Origin: Spirogloea muscicola
Lineage: Eukaryota; Streptophyta; Zygnematophyceae; Spirogloeales; Spirogloeaceae
Direction: 5' to 3'
Length of the DNA: 29,484 nt
Assembly (NCBI GenBank): GCA_009602725.1
Contig: WELB01000137.1
Location: forward strand, 372,964 to 402,447
Under the pieces are notes generated by a model. The model was not told the DNA's origin and did no database searches. It saw only the letters and a program-made list of their open reading frames with translations. The position numbers and the translations under genes are program-made. Positions 11,701 to 20,038 of the stretch are shown here, in pieces. Within the stretch, counting starts at the first letter, position 1; every line of letters begins with the position of its first letter.

Positions 11701-13483
11701 CCGGCAGCCATGCCGACCTTGCTGCCCCGGCCGGCCCCATCGACAGCGCCGCCAGTAGACAGCAGCCCCAGGAGCTCGCAGAGCACCGCCTCCCGCCGGG
11801 CGCGGCCCAGCGCGTGCCGGATGCGGCCTACCACGGCGCCGGCGTTCCCACCATCCAGCCGCTGGTCCCGGAGTGCGGCGCAGGAGGCCTCCTGCTGCCA
11901 GCCGTCTTCGCCTCTGCTGGCGGCGGCGGCCGCAGCGGCAGCCACCCGGTGGCCATGCCGCAGGAGAGCTCCTGGGAAGTCCGACGATGCAGCCTCCAGA
12001 AGCACCAGCAGCGCCGCCAGCCAGGGGGCAGCCGCAAACGTTGCGGCGGTGCCACGGTACTGCAGCTGCCAGCCGGGCTCCGCCGCCTCGTCGGCGCTGC
12101 CGAGCAGCGACAGATCTGACTCGGCGAGCGGGCAAGTCGCAGGTGAGCCCCACCAGCGACGCGGTCGCCGCACTGGCAATGCTCGCGTAGGGGCTGTCCC
12201 GGCACGGACTCGTGCAGAGGCAGCCACACGGGCAGCATTCGCCTGTGAGGTTGACGAGCAATTGTCATCAGTCTCCTTCTTGAGCAGCAGTCGACGTCCA
12301 TCCACATGGCGGACGACAACTACGTCAAGGTGTTGATGAGGGCGAGTGAAGAGTTGCGGGTGTATGTAGAATGCTATATGTGTAATGCTCAGTATATCTG
12401 TAATTTTCGCGCATTCAGAACTGTTATACTCCAATGACACTAAACCCTAAACCCGTGAACCCTTCAACCATGTATCCTAGACCCTAATCCTAAACCCTTG
12501 CTATGGCTTGTCAATCATGATGCAAGTTGTTTAGTGATGCAAGACCTCATAGAAAAAATGAGAGCTGAGATTCTTGGGTTGGGTTCTACAGTCCAGGGTT
12601 TAGGGATTAGGTTTAGGGTAGGGTTTAATATTTCATGTACAGGTGGTCAAATTGTGGCTATCTTCTTAGCCTCTCCCAGTGTAATTGCATGAATGGCCAT
12701 TGGTATAAAAGGGAGACTCAGCTGTTGATTTCATGTTGTTGATACCTCGTGTTTCGTGGCTGCGACGGCGGTGGCAGTCAGGGCGCGGCCGAGCGTGGCG
12801 CTGGGAAGCCCAGCGAGCCACAGCGCGAGCATGTCGTGCTCGTCCAGCCTCCGAGCAGCCGCCGCCGCCGCCGCCGCCCGGGAGTTGGCCGCCGCCGGCT
12901 CCTTGGCTCTCGTCCTCGCCCGGCCACGGCCGCCGCCGCCGCTCGGCACGGCCCGGGGGACAGCGGCGCCCATCGCCAGGAGCGCGTCCCAGAGGCAGAC
13001 CTCGAGCCGGCTGGCCACGAAGGCCGGCAGCGAGAACCAGCCGAGCGCCGGCAGCCACGGGGCCTCGCGCTGCCAGCCACTGGCGGCAGTGGCGCTCTGC
13101 GGAGGCTGCTGCAGGAGCTCGCCGCCGGCGAGGCCGTCAAGCAGCGCCAGGAGCGCGGCCGGGTCGGCCAGCAGCTCGCCACCGAGCGCGAAGGCGTCGC
13201 CGCCCCGCAGCTCGACGCCCTGGAGGAGGCGCTGGCCGTCGTCGCCGTGGTCCGGGAGGCGCGCCAGCAGGCCCCGGGCGCGCCGGAAGAGGATGGTCGG
13301 CAATGGCAGCAATGCCGCAGCATTGCCGCCGCCGCCATTGCCGCCGCGACTGCTGCCGCCGTCATCGATCAGGAGGAAGGCGCCCGGGCCGTCGCGCTGG
13401 AGGCGCCACCACATCCGGCGGACCACCGCCACGAACGCCGCGTCCACCGCCGCCAGCGCCTGCGCCCGCGCCGCGCCTTCCAT
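8706..13483 (-). CDS. Large Ala/Gly/Ser/Pro-rich protein of unknown function, possibly the N-terminal part of the poly(A) polymerase
   Basis: Five minus-strand exons can be read: 13483-12746 (738 nt), 12242-11337 (906), 11244-10584 (661), 10160-9059 (1102) and 8877-8706 (172). Splice phases 0, 0, 1 and 2 are mutually consistent. The last exon ends in phase 0 at a GTAAGA donor, which joins in frame to the first poly(A) polymerase exon at 8449. The second exon ends at a GC donor (AAG|GCAAGT). The first exon has helical, Leu/Ala-rich stretches such as ALLPLPTILFRRARGLLARL and EHDMLALWLAGLPSATLGRA. Later exons are low-complexity with poly-Pro and poly-Gly runs. I recognise no domain, and GC-rich DNA leaves several frames open, so the frame in the second exon (near 12100-12240) is the least certain. 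It could be a separate gene, an N-terminal extension, or partly non-coding. Confidence 0.45.
12441..12498 (-). repeat. Degenerate telomere-like tract, CCCTAAA orientation
   Basis: The tract contains TAAACCCTAAACCC followed by diverged units (GAACCC, CCCTAATCC, CTAAACCC). It lies in the putative intron 12243-12745, facing a TTTAGGG-oriented tract 75 bp downstream. The unit matches the Arabidopsis-type telomere repeat, but no perfect tandem array remains. Confidence 0.8.
12574..12628 (+). repeat. Degenerate telomere-like tract, TTTAGGG orientation
   Basis: Units read GGGTTGGG, AGGGTTTAGGGATTAGG and TTTAGGGTAGGGTTTA. It lies in the same putative intron as the CCCTAAA tract at 12441-12498 but in opposite orientation, so a transcript could fold the two together. 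Confidence 0.8.
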
Positions 13484-13729
13484 CGCCGCCAGCGCNCCGC
13501 TGCGCCGACTCCATGGAGCAACGCCGGCAGGGGTCTAGGGTTCAGGCTTAGGGTTTTGTGAGATTAGGGGTTTCAGGGGATTTAGGGGGTGGGGTTCGGG
13601 GTTTAAGGCCCGATCGTTCTTTGAACGTCCTCCCCGGCCTGCAATATTGGGAGCGCCGCCTTATCTTACTGGCGCCGTCGCAGCTCAGTAGGCCAAGCGC
13701 GGAGCTACTCCCCGCCCCGTCAGCCGGCC
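13484..13729. promoter_or_regulatory. Short divergent promoter region with a telo-box
   Basis: About 250 bp separate the minus-strand start at 13483 from the plus-strand ATG at 13730. It contains TTAGGGTTT (13548-13556), the exact reverse of the plant telo-box AAACCCTAA, within a longer G-rich telomere-like stretch (13533-13606). In plants telo-boxes are common in promoters of translation and cell-cycle genes; a regulatory role here is inference. One ambiguous base (N) lies at 13495, just upstream of the minus-strand ATG. Confidence 0.4.
13533..13606 (+). repeat. Degenerate telomere-like tract
   Basis: This is a G-rich series of diverged TTTAGGG units (CTAGGGTTCAGG, CTTAGGGTTTT, GATTAGGGGTTTCAGGGG, ATTTAGGGGG, GGGGTTTAAGG). 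It lies between two divergent reading frames rather than at a chromosome end. Confidence 0.75.
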
Positions 13730-14317
13730 ATGGCTGCTGCTGCTCTTTCAGGCCACCTTTCCTGCAGTCGCCGTTGTGCGGATGATGTGAGCACAGGCTC
13801 TGTTGTGGTGGTGGTACTCATGCATGCACTGCAGCGTTGGCCAAGACTTGACGCCTCTCCTTGCATCTAACTCCATCTGCGTCTCAATGAGCCCCACCCT
13901 TCTTTCTTCGATTGTTATGGCAAATGCTTGACTTCCTACACTAACGCCCAGCCCCCGACCCTGCTCCTTAACCTCTCCTTCCCCCTGGGCACGTGGCGCC
14001 AATCTTGTTATCAAATTCGCCTGAACACTTTACTGGCTCGGCTTGGCCTCCCTATCAATATATGGGCGCCGCGCGAATCCTCCCCTCTTTTCTCTCCATA
14101 GGTCCTCCATCCGTAATGTACGCGAAGAATTGCTACTCTAGATTGTGCAGTATGCAAGGATGTGTTTCCAGCTGAGATAAGCTTGCCGGCAGCATAATCT
14201 GGCGTTCTTGCGCGGCTGTGTTTCTTATTTCTTTGCAGCGACCTCAGGCTCTTGCTCACTAGGAAGCTGGACGAGCTTATTTGGTGGCAGAAGGCCTTCA
14301 AACCTGCCGTCCGGTAG
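13730..14317 (+). CDS. Possible 48-residue protein, three exons
   Basis: An ATG at 13730 opens 19 codons (MAAAALSGHLSCSRRCADD) ending at a GTGAGC donor at 13787. An 11-nt exon (14102-14112, acceptor TAG, donor GTAATG) then joins in phase to 14239-14317 (acceptor TTTGCAG), giving the tail LTRKLDELIWWQKAFKPAVR and a TAG stop. The Ala/Ser/Arg-rich start resembles an organelle transit peptide and the tail looks like a structured amphipathic helix. I recognise no family. The microexon is chosen only by phase and splice signals, so the model is tentative. The divergent position next to a telo-box supports a real promoter. Confidence 0.3.
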
Positions 14318-14758
14318 TCATGCATCAATTGGCAACCTTCACTTGTCCACTCGTAAGTTCCTGAGCAGGGCGGCCAGCAGCAGGTGACATTTACCTGTGA
14401 ATGTGCTTGCCTCTGAAGTTGGCCACTCCACTAAAGACACGCTTTCTCCTCACTCCCTCCCTCCCTTCAGGCGTTCGGGCATCAGTCAGCAACCTCTACG
14501 CTGACTCGTGGTTACCGAGCTTGTTAGCTCAGCAGCAGGTGATATTACATCTATCCATGTGCTTGCCGTCGTGTTTGTCTACTCAGACCCTATATCACTC
14601 ACAGGAGAAGAAACGGCTCTTCCGATCACAGGGGATACTGGGCACCCAGTGACCACTTGAGTCGCTGTGTGCTTCAGCGCATTCCTGGACCCTTCAAATC
14701 TTGTGCATCTTTTTCTGGGCTGGCCAATCACGGCCTTCGCCCTCTATGAAGGAGTCCT
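14318..14758. other. Spacer before the retrotransposon region
   Basis: Moderate GC, with short open frames on both strands and none with recognisable content. It probably holds the 3' UTR of the small gene candidate and flanking DNA of the retroelement that starts near 14759. No tRNA or terminal-repeat signal is seen. Confidence 0.35.
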
Positions 14759-15060
14759 TGTGGGAGTTGGATTGCTAACCAGGCACTGGTCTTTGGTGAG
14801 GTGGAGGAGGAGACCCACCCAACTCAAGCTTGAGCAACCTGGCTAACTCATTTAGTGCTCTGCAACCTCTGTCTCCTGCGAAAAAGCTCGGAGGAGACAG
14901 AGGTGGTGGCTGAGGTGGCAGGACCAATACCAGTCTGCTATCTGCCACCAGACGCGATGCCGGTGTGCTACTTTCTCCCATACCGACTTGTGCTCCAGTC
15001 TGGGCACAGCATTGGGGTAAAAGGCTACACCGTCTGTGACCTCATTTTGTCCAATATTTT
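14759..15060 (+). repeat. LTR-like repeat, copy 1 (copia element)
   Basis: It starts TGTGGGAGTTGGATTGCTAA and shares long matched blocks with 17666-17990: the CAGGCACYGGTCTYTGGTGAGG block, a block ending ACGCGATGC, ACTTGTGCTCCAG-CTGGGCACAGC, and CACCGTCT-TGACCTCATTTTGTCC. Position upstream of copia pol in the same orientation suggests a 5' LTR. No clear initiator-tRNA primer site follows it. Confidence 0.6.
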
Positions 15061-15479
15061 TTATTTGACTGACTTTAAGCACTAACTTTATAGAATCAAC
15101 AATTGCTACATTGTATATGAAGAAATCATGAAAATGCAGTTGCAAAGCCCTCTACTGCTCAACCCACAATACTTTAGGGAAGATATCACTCTTTTGACAT
15201 TGAAGATGTTGTGTGTGCAATTCACTCTCACAATGAAGGTGTATTGCAGAGAATGATTGAAGAACAGCCAAGCTTCATTTGAGACGATTTCTTATCAAGA
15301 GATTCTTCTGCTATTGATGAACATACAACCATTTCAACTCAAGCTGAATTGCAGAGACAGAGGGAGAATATATCAGAGGTGCTTATCAACGAAATTCAAG
15401 ATCGACCAAGCGTAAGATGATCACTGAGACGAAGAAACCTGTTGTCCATTGTGGACATTTTGTCAAGTTACTTTCCTTC

Positions 15480-16580
15480 TTTCTTAACGATGACATTGAT
15501 ACACCATCTTGCTTGCAAGCAGCTCTGAGATCTGACCTGTACTGCAGTGGAAGCAATGAGATGGATTTATCACAAGAAAAGTGATGTGGAGATAGAGAAT
15601 TACCTGCAGGAAGGAAGGCAATCGAAAATGAGTGGGTCTTCAAGATAAAGCGAAGTGCTGATCATTGACAAGTTTAAAGCCAGGTTGGTTGCAAAAGGTT
15701 GTGCTAAAGAAGAAGGTATCGAGTCCAATGAAACCTTTGCTCCAACACTGAATCTTACATCCATGAAAAACATTGAGAACATGGGTTTGATCTTGAAATA
15801 CATCAAATGGATGTACGAGCTGCGATTTTGATCTGGAACAAGAAATATACAAGCAACAACCTGAGGGCCAAGCTGTGCAGGGACAGGAAAATCCTATTTG
15901 CAGATCATAAAAAGCACTATATGGTGTGAGGCAAGTACCAAGCGCGTGGTGTCAAAGCACAGACCAGTTTTTACTGCAGGACGGTTGTTTTCTCCAGTCA
16001 AAAGCAGTTCTACAAAATCCGGTCTGCAAGAAAGAATGGTCAATGCGTTGATACCATGCCCTTGGTGCTTGCTTCAGACCATGCAATGATTTTTGTAATT
16101 CACAAACAAGAGATTTCCTATCTCTGCACAACTTGGCCCACAGGTTGTTGCATGTGAGTTTCTTATTCTAGATCTTCATTCAGAACTGCACTTAGTAAGC
16201 AGTAGCTGTATGTCGACTTAGTCAATACGTGCCCAATCCTGGCTGGTCACACTGGAGAGCAGTTGAGCGCACCATGAGGTATCTGAAGGCAATAATAGAC
16301 ATGAGTCTCGTTGATCAGAGTCCTCCTCCTGTATTATCTCAGCAGATGCAACCCAATTTCAATTTTCTGTTTGGTTTCACTATCTCAGACTGGGGTGGTG
16401 ATCAAGAAGACAGTCGAACCATGACTTATTGCGTCTTTCTTCTGAATGGAGGAGCGTTTCCCTGGAGTTCGAAAAAGCAATCAACGGTTGCACTTTTAAT
16501 GACAGAGGCCGAGTACACGGCGGCAACTGTTGATTGCTTCTTACTACTCCAGGAGACCGCACCTCCATTCAGAAGAATGA
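15480..16580 (+). pseudogene. Ty1/copia pol remnant 1 (reverse transcriptase to first half of RNase H)
   Basis: Plus-strand fragments in several frames give, in order, the copia RT entry LPAGRKAIENEWVFKIKR (about 15600), DKFKARLVAKGCAKEEGIES and ETFAPTLNLTSMK (to about 15770), HQMDVRAA, EQEIYKQQPEGQ and KALYGVRQ (15795-15935), the PNPGWSHWRAVERTMRYLK block (about 16230), and the RNase H core with WSSKKQSTVALLMTEAEYTA (about 16465-16530). Frameshifts and stops break it, and no YVDD active-site motif is visible. It is a dead transposon copy that once encoded reverse transcriptase and RNase H. Confidence 0.8.
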
Positions 16581-16589
16581 CGTAGCCAG

Positions 16590-16910
16590 CGGTAGACCGC
16601 CTGTTTTCTTGATCACCACCCCAATCTGCATCAGTATGATCAAGAAAAACATTGGGTCGCGTCTGGAGATTTCACAGGAGAGCCTTGACAGAGGAGACTC
16701 ATGTCTAGGACGTGTTCCCTTCAAACACCTCATGATGCGCTTGACTGCTATCCAGTGTGACCAGCCAGGATCAGATTTTACCTTGACTTACAGCTACTGC
16801 TATGTTTGGACGAGTGCCAAACATGATTAGTAGTACAGGTCAATTGCTTGTTTATAGGATACAGATATCTTTTCCTTCTGCTCCTGCTGTCTGCGGACAT
16901 TCCTTTAGAG
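16590..16910 (-). pseudogene. Inverted copia RT/RNase H fragment inside pol remnant 1
   Basis: Read on the minus strand, this gives copia blocks: SYKQAI, then MFGTRPNIAVAVSQ (about 16830-16780), then SWLVTLD / HWIAVKRIM (about 16740) and a GTRPRHESP-like stretch. It is broken by stops. It interrupts the plus-strand RNase H of remnant 1, whose second half resumes near 17030. Confidence 0.65.
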
Positions 16911-17029
16911 TAAGTTGAACGCCTGTGTCTGGAGGCGTAGAAACTGGCAACGCATGCAGTCAAAGAGGTAATTTTGTAACGACGACTTATGCTTGAACTT
17001 GGCCTGCAACAACAACATTTCTGACTGAT

Positions 17030-17272
17030 GCACAGGGTAGTCTTGCCCTCGTAGCAAACCCCATGATTCATTCTCTGAAGGAACATATTGAAACTCGGTG
17101 TTATTTCATTGGAGAGCACGTACAGCAGAAAGTAGTACGCTTTGAGTACTGTTGTACAGCGGATCAGGTGGCGAATATGCTGACCAAGGCCATTCCCCAA
17201 GTCAAGCTCGACTTCTGCAGAGCACAGGCAGGTGTCCTGGCCCAACTCTCTAAGGAAGAGATCGTGTATTAG
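17030..17272 (+). pseudogene. Second half of copia RNase H, pol remnant 1
   Basis: It reads AQGSLALVANPMIHSLKEHI, then HVQQKVVRFEYCCTADQVAN and MLTKAIPQVKLDFC, ending at a stop at 17272. This is the typical copia pol C-terminus (xQGAIALAxNP, HSRTKHIDI-like, VADxLTKAL). It continues the frame content lost at about 16570, so the element was split by the inverted segment at 16590-16910. Confidence 0.75.
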
Positions 17273-17278
17273 AAAGAA

Positions 17279-17545
17279 ATGTAGGCCAAATGGCCAGGTA
17301 CAAAGGCAAGCACATCTGAAAATCTACATAACCTACAGCAGATTGACCCGCTCAATAACCACGGGTCAAAACATAAAGGTCACTACTCGATGCATGAATA
17401 CTAGATGCCAGGAACGGAGCCCTTCTGCCACCTACTAGAGCTCGCCCAGCTTTCTGGTGCAAGGCACTAGCCTGAGCACGCTGCAAACAGGCCGAAACTC
17501 GTCGTCGCAAGAGCGACAGATATGCAGCTGGCAAGCCCATCTCAG
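17279..17545 (-). repeat. Dispersed repeat with TGACCCG palindrome, copy a
   Basis: On the minus strand it carries TGACCCGTGGTTATTGAGCGGGTCA (plus strand 17343-17369), an imperfect palindrome with GACCCG/CGGGTC arms, followed by a block containing CAGATGTGCTTGCC and GGCCA. The upstream part (17380-17545) resembles 23283-23430. Similar copies occur at 19546-19641, 23049-23140 and 23240-23430. Family unknown. Confidence 0.6.
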
Positions 17546-17654
17546 CCGGAAACACATCTGCACGTCGAGTGTAGCCTAGATTGGCAATGTTTTGAAGCAG
17601 AGTGTGGAAGCGAGGACCCAGACAGCCAAAGATATCGATTGCAGCTGGCTCTCT

Positions 17655-17663
17655 AAGGGGGAG
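17655..17663 (+). other. Polypurine tract next to LTR copy 2
   Basis: AAGGGGGAG lies immediately before the start of the second LTR-like copy, as expected for the plus-strand primer of a copia element. This supports reading 17666 as the start of a 3' LTR. Confidence 0.5.
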
Positions 17664-17665
17664 TT

Positions 17666-17990
17666 TGAGAGTTGGATCGCTACCCAGGCACCGGTCTCTG
17701 GTGAGGTAAAGGAGAATACCCATCAACTCAGGCTTGTGCAACCTGTTTCATTATATCCGTGGTCTGCAAGGTCGGAGGAGAGGGAGGGGGTGGCTTAGGC
17801 GGCAAGTCCAATACCTGCTATATTTCACTAGACGCGATGCTGCTTTCTCCCATACTGACTTGTGCTCCAGCCTGGGCACAGCGTTGGGATCCAAAGGTAT
17901 GTTTAGCCTCAATATCCAGGGAATTGAAGGAAGCATCTTGCTTATGCTAAGAATCACACCGTCTATGACCTCATTTTGTCCAAAATTTGC
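17666..17990 (+). repeat. LTR-like repeat, copy 2
   Basis: It starts TGAGAGTTGGATCGCTACCC and is collinear with copy 1 at 14759-15060, with an extra segment of roughly 70 bp near 17890-17950. It lies between pol remnant 1 and a second plus-strand pol remnant, so it could be the 3' LTR of the first element and the 5' LTR of the second. Confidence 0.6.
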
Positions 17991-18429
17991 GTGCTGCTTG
18001 CTATTTTCCAACAACATCGCTGGACCTGGACCGTTTGTCCTCACTTTCTTGGTTTTTTCTTGATCACACTTTCTTTGTGGCCAAGTATAAACATCTCAGT
18101 TTCCTGTCAGTATTTCACTCTTTGATTCTTCATTGACAAGGCTTTTACCAGTGAAACCAACAATAGAATACGTCCGAAATTACTGCAATCAGACAGGTTA
18201 TGGGCACACCAGGGACGTAGGACATTTGATCTCCAGCTGCACTCATCACCAAATTTTATGGTAAAATTTTCTCAACTTGGAAGTGGAAAACGATTATGCA
18301 TGAGAAGGACAGAATTTGTTTGGCATTGTTGATGGCTCAGATATGAGACCACCTTCTTCTTATGCAGAAGTTCAGAGCTGAAGGAGGTGATTTCCATACC
18401 CTATATACAAGCAGTATGAAATTTCTTGT

Positions 18430-19040
18430 GCTTGTAGGAAGTTCTGGTTTAATCATGTTAGGAACTCGTCCAGACATAGCAGTAGCCACAAGTCACGTCA
18501 ATTAATTCATGTCTCACCCTGGATGGTTACATTAAGTAGCTATCAACATAATTCAAGATATTAGAAAGTAAGTTTGCTTATGTATTTTGTCTATCAACAT
18601 CCTTCTTCGTCAACTTCTGATGAGGTGCAATCCAATGTATTACGTGGATGTGCTGATCCTGACTTGGCCGGTGACCTAGACAGCAGACGGTCAACAAGTG
18701 GCTACATCTTCTTGATGCCTGTGGGAGCTGACTCCTGGAGCGGCATTAAAGAGGTCACAGTCGCATTGTCAACAACTGAAGCAGAGTGTATGCCAGCTAC
18801 ACACTCTTGCGAAGAAGGAATTTGGCTCCAACGACTACTGCTGGACCTTGGTCTACATCGAACCTCTACAACGACATACGCAGATTCACAAGGCAGTGTT
18901 GCACTGATTACCAATTCAATCGTCCACTCACGTGCCAAGCATATGGATATTCTTAGAGAGCATGTACAACAAAATGTAGTATGCACCAAATTTTGTACTA
19001 CAGCAGTTCAGGTGGCGGACATACTTACTAAAGCTGTTCG
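18430..19040 (+). pseudogene. Ty1/copia pol remnant 2 (end of RT and RNase H)
   Basis: It contains MLGTRPDIAVATSHVN and FMSHPGW (about 18455-18530), then an intact-looking RNase H frame from about 18600: CADPDLAGDLDSRRSTSGYI, VTVALSTTEAECMPATHSCE, IWLQRLLLDLGL, DSQGSVALITNSIVHSRAKH and VADILTKAV. A stop interrupts the stretch near 18500. The catalytic D of the first block and the E of TTEAE are present, but the upstream domains are missing. The open frame runs on to 19185, but after about 19040 that sequence is the antisense of another copia tail. Confidence 0.85.
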
Positions 19041-19043
19041 CAA

Positions 19044-19440
19044 GACGAATTCTCCCCCCTTAGGAGAGTTTGGCCAGGACACCTGCCTGTGCAGCTCTAC
19101 AACGATCGAATTTGACTTTGGGAAGAGCTTTGGTAAGCATGTCCGCCACCTGGATTGCTTTGGTACATTACTTTGTACAATCTAGCAAGTAATTGTACAT
19201 GCTCTCTAAGAAAGTGCTGTCGGATATCAATATGCTTGGTACGTGAGTGAAAGATTGGCTTGGCAATCAGTGCACGACTGCCTTGTGAATCAGAATCAGA
19301 ACTGTTGTGGAAGGTTGACTTAGATGGAGTCCCAACATTAGTCGTCGGAGCCATATTGCTTCTTTGCAAGAGTGTGTAGCTGCCGTATACTCTGCTTCAG
19401 TTGTTGACAATGCGACTGTGGCTTGTCTCTTGGAGAGGCT
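19044..19440 (-). pseudogene. Copia RNase H remnant 3, opposite orientation
   Basis: The minus strand reads ATVALSTTEAEYTAATHSC, EAIWLRRLM, DSQGSRALIAKPIFHSRTKH, LREHVQ, VADMLTKALPKVKFDRC and QAGVLAKLS, then a polypurine tract AAGGGGGGAG near 19055. Frameshifts occur between blocks. It meets remnant 2 tail to tail, creating an inverted repeat of about 260 bp. Confidence 0.8.
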
Positions 19441-19545
19441 GCTTCTCCTTTTCCCAATGGATCTAGTGCACTCACTTTCCTTCTTTCCCCCTCCTTTCTG
19501 AAGTATGCATTCTGGTATCAGGCATCGGTTAGCTACCTTTATGTA

Positions 19546-19641
19546 TGACCCGTAGTCACTGAGCGGGTCAATTTGTGGTGGGTGATGAACGTCATCAGAT
19601 GTGCTTGCCTATGTACTTGGCCATCTTGGCCATCGATTGTT
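19546..19641 (+). repeat. Dispersed repeat with TGACCCG palindrome, copy b
   Basis: TGACCCGTAGTCACTGAGCGGGTCA (19546-19570) is followed by TGGTGGGTGATGAACGTCATC and AGATGTGCTTGCC, then a duplicated CTTGGCCAT. It closely matches copy c at 23049 and the reverse of copy a. Confidence 0.65.
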
Positions 19642-20038
19642 TCAATTTTACAAGATCTGTTCATTTGCGCAACCTCACCCTCCCCCACAAACCTCCTCCC
19701 TGCGCCCCCCCTCCCCCCTCCCCCCGCGACCTTTCCTCTAGCCAGATTCTGTCTCAATTTTAACCCAATTTCCGTCCAAGTAAGCCGAGGCCTAGTGCCA
19801 ACTTGATGACAATTTCGTGACGATTGACGACCTGCAATGTTAGACATCCAAAGCATTCTCCAAAGGTTGCCCATAAGAATAGGCTCCATGAGAGAAAGGT
19901 GAGCGAGATGCTCCCTTCTCAACGCCCAAGGCTCACTCTACTTTTATATCATTATCTATACAACGTTACGGGCTTGAAGCCTGGCCATCAGTTGCACAAT
20001 GTGTGCAGTACACTACCTCAGGCGACACCGCGGTCACT
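19642..20038. other. Spacer 3' of the SAL1-like gene
   Basis: It contains a C-rich tract (CCCCCCCTCCCCCCTCCCCCC near 19703-19727) and no supported exon. It probably includes the 3' UTR of the minus-strand nucleotidase gene. Confidence 0.4.

Noticed and set aside
13200-13483. Resemblance of ALLPLPTILF to the N-terminus of TBCC-domain protein 1
   Set aside because: Ten residues only; the beta-helical TBCC repeat is not found in the later exons.
12733-13561. Long plus-strand open frames of 260-272 codons over the GC-rich block
   Set aside because: They are Arg/Pro/Ala-rich shadow frames. The minus-strand frame has a more protein-like composition with Leu-rich helices and a good donor, and continues in phase.
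18574-19185. A 203-codon intact gene
   Set aside because: Its first two thirds are copia RNase H, and its end is antisense of another copia tail; it is a fusion of transposon debris, not a host gene.
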